DNA of 10,419 nt from Omnitrophica bacterium RIFCSPLOWO2_01_FULL_45_10. GTDB lineage: Bacteria; Omnitrophota; Gorgyraeia; 2-01-FULL-45-10. The stretch spans positions 36,166 to 46,584 of the forward strand of contig MHFL01000047.1 of assembly GCA_001804165.1 (NCBI GenBank), written 5' to 3'. This document shows positions 4,682 through 10,419 of this stretch, piece by piece. The first letter of the stretch is position 1. The number at the start of each line of letters is the position of its first letter. The notes below the pieces were generated by a model. The model saw nothing but the letters and a program-made list of their open reading frames with translations, did not search any database and was not told the origin of the DNA. The translations under genes were made by a program, and so were the position numbers.

Positions 4682-7600
4682 ATGGACAAGAAACAAATGC
4701 TAGAAAAGCGCGGTTTATACGACAGCCGTTATGAGCGCGGTTCCTGCGGCGTGGGTTTCGTATGCGATATCAAGGGCTCGAGGAGTAATAAGACAATCCA
4801 TTTGGGGCTGGAGGCCCTTAAACGTCTATTGCATAGAGGCGCAACCGGCTCTGACCCGAAGACGGGAGACGGCGCAGGCATTTTGATCCAAACCCCGCAC
4901 GATTTTTTCAAAAAAGTTTCAGAAGGTATAAAGATCGACCTGCCCGATTTTGGCGCATACGGCACAGGTCTTGTATTCTTACCAAAGGATGGGAAAGATC
5001 GTCGCTTTTGTAAAGACGCCTTTGCCAGAATCATTAAGGATGAGGGTCAAACCATTTTGGGTTGGCGAGACGTTCCTGTAGACAATTCCGATATTGGTAA
5101 TACTGCGCGTGAGACCGAACCGGTCATAGAGCAACCTTTTATCTCCCGGAGCCCCGCTTTAAAAACGCAAGAGGATTTTGAAAGGCGCCTTTATGTCATA
5201 AGAAAACGCGTTGAAAATATAATGCGTTCCTCCAAATTAAAAGAAAAATCTTACTTTTACATCACGAACATCTCTTCACGAACCTTCTCCTATAAAGGCC
5301 TTCTAATGTCAACGCAGTTGGAGAAATTCTTCATTGACCTCAAAGACGAAAGATTAACGAGCAGCTTATGTCTTATGCACGCCCGCTACAGCACAAATAC
5401 GTTTCCCACATGGGATTTAGCGCAACCATTCAGATTTCTAGCTCATAATGGCGAAATAAATACCCTAAGAGGCAATATCAACTGGATGAAGGCAAGGGAA
5501 AGGCTTTTAAAAAGCGCTCTTCTGTCGCCCGGGGATATCAAGAATATATTGCCCATAATAGTGCCTGGAGGAAGCGACTCCGCTATAATCGACAATGTTT
5601 TTGAACTGCTTGTATTAGCTGGCAGGTCTCTGCCGCATGCGATGATGATGTTGATACCTGCGGCATGGGAGCAGGACAAAATAATGGATAAGAAACTAAA
5701 AAGTTTTTATCAATACCACGCCTGTTTCATGGAACCCTGGGACGGCCCTGCGGCTATCGCATTCACCGACGGAACAAGGATTGGCGCCTCATTGGATAGA
5801 AACGGTCTTAGGCCAGCCAGATATATCATCACCAAGGATGATTTTGTAGTTATGGCATCGGAGGTTGGAGTTTTGGATATAGAGCCGTCAAATATCGCGA
5901 GATCTGGCAGGCTTGAGCCGGGAAAACTCTTCTTCGTCGATCCCGAGGAGGGAAGAATAGTCCACGACGAAGAGATAAAAGATACGGTTTCCAGACAAGG
6001 GCCTTATCATCTATGGGTAAAAGAGAATCTCACAGAACTCGGCGACGTTAAGGAGCGCTCCTCTTCTAGAAAAGGCCCTGGTCACAAGCAAGGTAGAGAG
6101 GGAAAAAAAGATGAGGCTCTTTCCTTGTTGAAGGCCTTTGGCTATACGCGCGAAGACCTTAAGTTCATAATGAAACCTATGGTTTTAGAGGGATATGAGC
6201 CAACCGGCTCTATGGGAAACGATACCCCGCACGCGGTATTATCCGTCCGGCCGCAGCTCTTATACAATTATTTTAAACAACTCTTTGCGCAGGTTACCAA
6301 CCCTGCCATAGATCCGATACGCGAAGAACTCGTTATGAGTCTTTATAGTTTTGTCGGCGCTCAAAAGAATATTTTGGACCAGACGCCGCGGCATTGCAAA
6401 AAACTATTGGTGAGAGAGCCGGTCCTTACCAATAAAGACTTGGAAAAGATCCGCGGTATAAAAGAGAAAGGTTTTAAAGCCAAGACGCTCTCGCTTCTAT
6501 TTTCTGTAAAAGACGGAAAAAGAAATGACGAAGCTAATTTCATCAGGACATTGGACGCTATATGCCGTCAGGCGGAATCGGCCATAATAGACGGCCATAG
6601 TTTCATCATCTTAAGTGATAGGGGGATAGATGCTGAACATTGCGCATTGCCAAGTCTGGTGGCATGCGGCGCGGTCCATCATCATCTGGTGAGGAAGGCG
6701 CTTAGAACGCAGATTGGAATAATCGTTGAGAGCGGCGAGCCAAGAGAGGTCCATCACTTCGCGCTTCTATTTGGATATGGCGCTGACTGCGTGAATCCTT
6801 ACCTGGCCTACGAGGCGGTAGAGCGCCTGGTCATTGAAGGCGAAGTTAACATGGGCTTGATAAGCAGTTTAAAGAACTACCATAAGGCCGTCAATAAAGG
6901 CATACTGAAGATACTATCCAAGATGGGGATTTCCACTTTACAAAGTTACCGAGGCGCTCAGATATTTGAAGCCTTGGGTCTAAAAGAAGCGGTGATTGAA
7001 CGTTGTTTTACAGGCACCGTATCGCGGATAGGAGGAGCGGGATTTAAGGAGATTTCTCGGGAAACCATTTTGAGGCACAGAGAGGCCTATCCAAAAAAAG
7101 AGGTATCCGCGTCGTACTTAGACACAGGCGGAATCTATCAGTGGAAACTGGACGGCGAATTCCACTTATGGAATCCTGAAAGCATCGCGAGTTTACAGGA
7201 CGCGGTGCGCAAGGACGATTACAACATCTATAAAAAGAAGTTCTCAATCTTGATAAATGAACAATCAAAAAATCCGACTACTTTGAGGGGTTTGCTTAAA
7301 TTTAAACGGACTAAACCCATATCTATTGATGAGGTCGAGCCAATAGAGTCAATATTCAAACGGTTCGCGACCGGAGCGATGAGTTTTGGCTCAATCTCGC
7401 GGGCCTGCCATGAAACGATAGCGAAAGCAATGAATAGGCTGGGGGCCAGATCCAATTCAGGCGAGGGCGGGGAGGACCCTGTCAGGTTTGTTCCGCTTCC
7501 AAACGGCGATTCCGTTTCGAGCGCGGTGAAACAGGTAGCATCAGGCAGGTTTGGCGTCACAACAAATTATTTAGTCAACGCAAAAGAACTGCAAATCAAG

Positions 7601-9262
7601 ATCGCCCAAGGGGCAAAGCCGGGCGAGGGGGGCCAGCTGCCGGGTCATAAGGTTAGCGCCGTAATCGCCCGAACACGCTATACAACGCCCGGCGTAACCC
7701 TAATATCGCCTCCGCCGCATCACGACATTTATTCCATTGAGGACCTCGCGCAGTTGATATTCGATCTAAAAAACACAAACCCCGAGGCGCGCGTCAGCGT
7801 AAAACTCGTATCAGAGATAGGCGTTGGAACAATAGCGATGGGCGTGGCCAAGGGACATGCGGACATGATATTGATATCCGGCGGAGACGGAGGAACGGGC
7901 GCGTCACCATTAAGTTCGATAAGGCATGCGGGGCTGCCCTGGGAATTGGGCTTATCGGAAACACATCAGATTCTCATCCTGAACAACTTGAGGTCGAGGG
8001 TCCGTTTACAGACCGACGGCCAGATGAGGACCGGCAGGGACGTGGCCATAGCGGCGCTTTTGGGCGCGGAGGAATTCGGATTTTCCACGGCGGTCCTAAT
8101 CGCGCTCGGATGCGTAATGTTGAGGCATTGCCACCTGAACAACTGCTCTCTCGGCGTGGCCACACAGGATGAAATATTGGAAAAGAGATTCACCGGTAGG
8201 CTTGAATATGTTATGAACTATTTTAAATTTGTGGCGCAGGAATTACGCGAGATCATGGCAAGTTTAGGTTTCACGACTGTCGATGAGATGATTGGCAGGA
8301 CCGACCTTTTAGAAATGAATACTGACATACTACCATGGAAGGCGCGGGGGATAGATTATTCAAAAATCCTATACAGGCCTGATGTGCCGAAAACCGTCGG
8401 GAGATACTGTAAGATCAAGCAGGGGCACGCAATCGATAAGGTTTTAGACCTCAAGTTGATAGAATTGGCGAAAGGCGCGTTGGAGAAGGGCTCGGCCGTA
8501 AAGAAAGAGCTGACCATAAACAACACCAATAGGACAACCGGTGCGATGTTAAGCGGAGCTATCTGTAAAAAATATGGGGAAGAGGGTCTGCCGGAAGGCA
8601 CTATCCATTTTAAGTTTAAAGGAGCTGCCGGCCAAAGTTTTGGGGCATGGCTCGGACGCGGCGTCACGCTCGAATTGGAAGGCATGTCTAATGACTATGT
8701 AGGAAAAGGCATCTCGGGAGGAAAGATAATAATATATCCGGACAAAAGGGCGTCTTTTAAACCCGACGAAAATATAATCATTGGAAATACCGCCTTCTAT
8801 GGCGCGATAAATGGCGAGGCATACATAGCAGGGGTAGCGGGCGAAAGATTCTGTATAAGAAACTCAGGACTTTATGCTGTGGTTGAAGGAGTTGGCGATC
8901 ACGGCTGTGAGTACATGACGGGTGGAAGGGTGGTTATTTTAGGCGGGACAGGAAGAAACTTTGGCGCGGGCATGTCGGGCGGAATCGCTTATGTCTGGGA
9001 TAGGGGTGGCAAATTCAAGTCGAGATGCAATATGGCGATGGTTGAATTAGAGAACTTGAATGAAAGCGATTTCGAAACGATTAAAAATATGCTCAGCGAT
9101 CATTATCGCCACACTAAAAGCGGCCTTGCAAAAGAAGTTTTAGATGATTTCAAGAGCAAAATGAGGGAATTTATAAAAGTAATGCCGATAGAGTATAAGC
9201 GCATTTTAGAAGGCGAGGCCTTGGAAAAGAAGTTGGAGGTCTCAGAGGTATCTGATGGGTGA
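4682..9262 (+). CDS. gltB: Glutamate synthase (NADPH-type) large subunit
   Basis: Complete 1526-residue GltB, the subunit that hydrolyses glutamine and passes the ammonia through a tunnel to 2-oxoglutarate on FMN. Domains in order: a 21-residue propeptide, then the class II glutaminase domain with nucleophile Cys22 (RGSCGVGF), Arg235 (HARYST), HNGE at 255-258 and DRNGLR at 372-377; the central domain; the FMN barrel with GAMSFGS near 899-905 and SGGDGGTG at 1066-1073; the 3Fe-4S ligands Cys1144, Cys1150 and Cys1155 (CX5CX4C, in HCHLNNCSLGV); and the C-terminal GXGXG beta-helix with its repeated glycine motifs up to about 1460. All key residues are present. A Lys/Arg/Gly-rich linker (about 457-476) separates the glutaminase and central domains and may be longer than usual. 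No ribosome binding site is visible before the ATG, so translation may be coupled to the Fis-like gene 7 bp upstream. It overlaps gltD by 8 bp. Confidence 0.98.
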   Translation: MDKKQMLEKRGLYDSRYERGSCGVGFVCDIKGSRSNKTIHLGLEALKRLLHRGATGSDPKTGDGAGILIQTPHDFFKKVSEGIKIDLPDFGAYGTGLVFLPKDGKDRRFCKDAFARIIKDEGQTILGWRDVPVDNSDIGNTARETEPVIEQPFISRSPALKTQEDFERRLYVIRKRVENIMRSSKLKEKSYFYITNISSRTFSYKGLLMSTQLEKFFIDLKDERLTSSLCLMHARYSTNTFPTWDLAQPFRFLAHNGEINTLRGNINWMKARERLLKSALLSPGDIKNILPIIVPGGSDSAIIDNVFELLVLAGRSLPHAMMMLIPAAWEQDKIMDKKLKSFYQYHACFMEPWDGPAAIAFTDGTRIGASLDRNGLRPARYIITKDDFVVMASEVGVLDIEPSNIARSGRLEPGKLFFVDPEEGRIVHDEEIKDTVSRQGPYHLWVKENLTELGDVKERSSSRKGPGHKQGREGKKDEALSLLKAFGYTREDLKFIMKPMVLEGYEPTGSMGNDTPHAVLSVRPQLLYNYFKQLFAQVTNPAIDPIREELVMSLYSFVGAQKNILDQTPRHCKKLLVREPVLTNKDLEKIRGIKEKGFKAKTLSLLFSVKDGKRNDEANFIRTLDAICRQAESAIIDGHSFIILSDRGIDAEHCALPSLVACGAVHHHLVRKALRTQIGIIVESGEPREVHHFALLFGYGADCVNPYLAYEAVERLVIEGEVNMGLISSLKNYHKAVNKGILKILSKMGISTLQSYRGAQIFEALGLKEAVIERCFTGTVSRIGGAGFKEISRETILRHREAYPKKEVSASYLDTGGIYQWKLDGEFHLWNPESIASLQDAVRKDDYNIYKKKFSILINEQSKNPTTLRGLLKFKRTKPISIDEVEPIESIFKRFATGAMSFGSISRACHETIAKAMNRLGARSNSGEGGEDPVRFVPLPNGDSVSSAVKQVASGRFGVTTNYLVNAKELQIKIAQGAKPGEGGQLPGHKVSAVIARTRYTTPGVTLISPPPHHDIYSIEDLAQLIFDLKNTNPEARVSVKLVSEIGVGTIAMGVAKGHADMILISGGDGGTGASPLSSIRHAGLPWELGLSETHQILILNNLRSRVRLQTDGQMRTGRDVAIAALLGAEEFGFSTAVLIALGCVMLRHCHLNNCSLGVATQDEILEKRFTGRLEYVMNYFKFVAQELREIMASLGFTTVDEMIGRTDLLEMNTDILPWKARGIDYSKILYRPDVPKTVGRYCKIKQGHAIDKVLDLKLIELAKGALEKGSAVKKELTINNTNRTTGAMLSGAICKKYGEEGLPEGTIHFKFKGAAGQSFGAWLGRGVTLELEGMSNDYVGKGISGGKIIIYPDKRASFKPDENIIIGNTAFYGAINGEAYIAGVAGERFCIRNSGLYAVVEGVGDHGCEYMTGGRVVILGGTGRNFGAGMSGGIAYVWDRGGKFKSRCNMAMVELENLNESDFETIKNMLSDHYRHTKSGLAKEVLDDFKSKMREFIKVMPIEYKRILEGEALEKKLEVSEVSDG

Positions 9263-10419
9263 CGTCAAAGGTTTTCTAAAAGTCAAGAGAGAAGCGGCAA
9301 CATACAGGCCCGTATGCGAGCGCCTCAAGGACTGGCGCGAGGTTATCCTGTTTCGCAAAGAGGAGGCGTCGAAAGAGCAGGCCTCTCGCTGTATGGATTG
9401 CGGAACGCCATTTTGTCATTGGGGCTGCCCTGTAGGTAACTACATACCGGAATGGAACGACTTCGTATTTCACGGCCAATGGAAGAGGGCATTAGAACTA
9501 TTACACGCGACGAATAATTTCCCTGAATTCACCGGAAGGTTGTGTCCTGCCCAGTGTGAGACCGCTTGTGTATTAGGCATTAACGATGACCCGGTGACCA
9601 TTCGTGAAAATGAACTTGCCATCATTGAGGAGGCCTTTAAAAGGGGTTACATCAAGCCTGTCCCTCCAAAAAGCCGAACCGGAAAGGAAATTGCCGTAAT
9701 CGGCTCAGGCCCTGCCGGTTTGGCGGCCGCTGACCAATTGAATAAAGCGGGCCATAAGGTAACGGTATTTGAGATGTATGATAGAATCGGAGGCATACTG
9801 CGCTACGGAATTCCTGATTTCAAACTCGAGAAATCGATCATAGACAGGCGCCTCAAGATCCTCGAAAAAGAGGGGATTGACTTCATTACAGGCGTAAATG
9901 TCGGCATGGAGATGTCGATAGATAGATTAAAAAGAAACTTTGACGCGGTCTTGCTCTCAGGCGGCAGCCGCGTGCCGCGGGACTTGAGCATCGAGGGCCG
10001 GAATTTAAAAGGAATCAATTTCGCCATGGATTATCTCATCCAATCTAATAGAAGGGCGCAGGGCGAAAAAATACCGCATGAAGAATTGATCGACGCTAAA
10101 GGCAAGCATGTCGTCGTAATAGGCGGTGGAGATACGGGCGCTGATTGCGTCGGAACAGCTCATAGACAGGCCGCTGCATGCGTGGTCCAGATAGAGATTA
10201 TGCCTAAGCCGGCATCATGCCGAACCGAAGACTTCCCATGGCCGCGATATCCCTTGATCCTAAAGACCTCAACGAGCCACGAGGAAGGCGGCGAGAGGCA
10301 GTGGTCGATTTTGACCAAAAGATTCTCCGGCGTTGGCGGTCAGGTCAGGAAACTATCCTGCGTCAAAGTCGATTTTTCACTAAAAGATGAGAAGTGCTGT
10401 CCTGTAATGAAAGAAACTG
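9255..10419 (+). CDS. gltD: Glutamate synthase small subunit (3' end outside window)
   Basis: The beta subunit supplies electrons from NAD(P)H through FAD and Fe-S clusters to GltB. The first 388 residues are visible, of roughly 470-490 in the family. The N-terminus carries the cysteine clusters CMDCGTPFCHWGCP and CPAQCETAC, ligands of the two 4Fe-4S centres. Next come the FAD-binding GSGPAGLAA loop, RIGGILRYGIPDFKL, and the nucleotide-binding GGGDTGADCVGTAHRQ, typical of the NADPH site. The ATG at 9255 overlaps the end of gltB by 8 bases, with AGAGG six bases before it, indicating translational coupling. The frame is open to the last base, so truncation is only the window edge. Confidence 0.97.
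   Translation, partial: MGDVKGFLKVKREAATYRPVCERLKDWREVILFRKEEASKEQASRCMDCGTPFCHWGCPVGNYIPEWNDFVFHGQWKRALELLHATNNFPEFTGRLCPAQCETACVLGINDDPVTIRENELAIIEEAFKRGYIKPVPPKSRTGKEIAVIGSGPAGLAAADQLNKAGHKVTVFEMYDRIGGILRYGIPDFKLEKSIIDRRLKILEKEGIDFITGVNVGMEMSIDRLKRNFDAVLLSGGSRVPRDLSIEGRNLKGINFAMDYLIQSNRRAQGEKIPHEELIDAKGKHVVVIGGGDTGADCVGTAHRQAAACVVQIEIMPKPASCRTEDFPWPRYPLILKTSTSHEEGGERQWSILTKRFSGVGGQVRKLSCVKVDFSLKDEKCCPVMKET

Overview
The window is a bacterial nitrogen-assimilation (GS/GOGAT) locus with every gene on the + strand and tightly packed. From left to right it holds: the C-terminal part of a type I glutamine synthetase (1-792, cut by the window start); a stand-alone FMN-domain glutamate-synthase-like protein with no glutaminase domain (941-2512); a second, different type I glutamine synthetase (2677-4179); a 42-nt perfect palindrome (4190-4231); a small Fis-like DNA-binding protein (4294-4674); a full-length glutamate synthase large subunit, gltB (4682-9262); and the start of the small subunit, gltD (from 9255, cut by the window end). 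GS makes glutamine from glutamate and ammonia. GltBD transfers the glutamine amide to 2-oxoglutarate to give two glutamates. Together they are the high-affinity ammonium assimilation cycle.

The most interesting part is non-coding. Both long intergenic gaps, upstream of the FMN-domain gene (793-940) and upstream of the second GS (2513-2676), carry the same RNA architecture: two small hairpins, each with a six-nucleotide loop having A at position 1 and G at position 4 and closed by a C-G pair. In each leader the second hairpin overlaps the 5' arm of a strong intrinsic terminator that sits just ahead of the ribosome binding site. This is the arrangement recognised by ANTAR-domain antiterminators (EutV, NasR and AmiR families). 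The four loops differ in sequence but all keep A1, G4 and the closing pair. I infer that these two genes are controlled by transcription antitermination. No ANTAR protein is encoded in the window, so the regulator would act from elsewhere. A near-consensus sigma70 promoter (TTGACA, 17 bp, TATAAT) drives the first leader. I see no convincing promoter for the second.

Other points of note: the two GS genes belong to different GSI subtypes. The second resembles the GSI-beta (E. coli-like) form but has Phe at the site of the adenylylated Tyr, so it should be insensitive to GlnE-type adenylylation. This fits a locus that is regulated at the RNA level instead. The Fis-like gene lies 7 bp upstream of gltB and may be a local regulator.

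Organism: a bacterium of moderate GC (mid-40s percent by eye), with good AAGGAGG ribosome binding sites on two genes. The gene mix, the orphan GltS-like protein and the REP-like palindrome would suit an uncultured lineage such as Omnitrophota or a relative, but this is a guess from overall impression. There is no gene-free stretch longer than about 165 bases.
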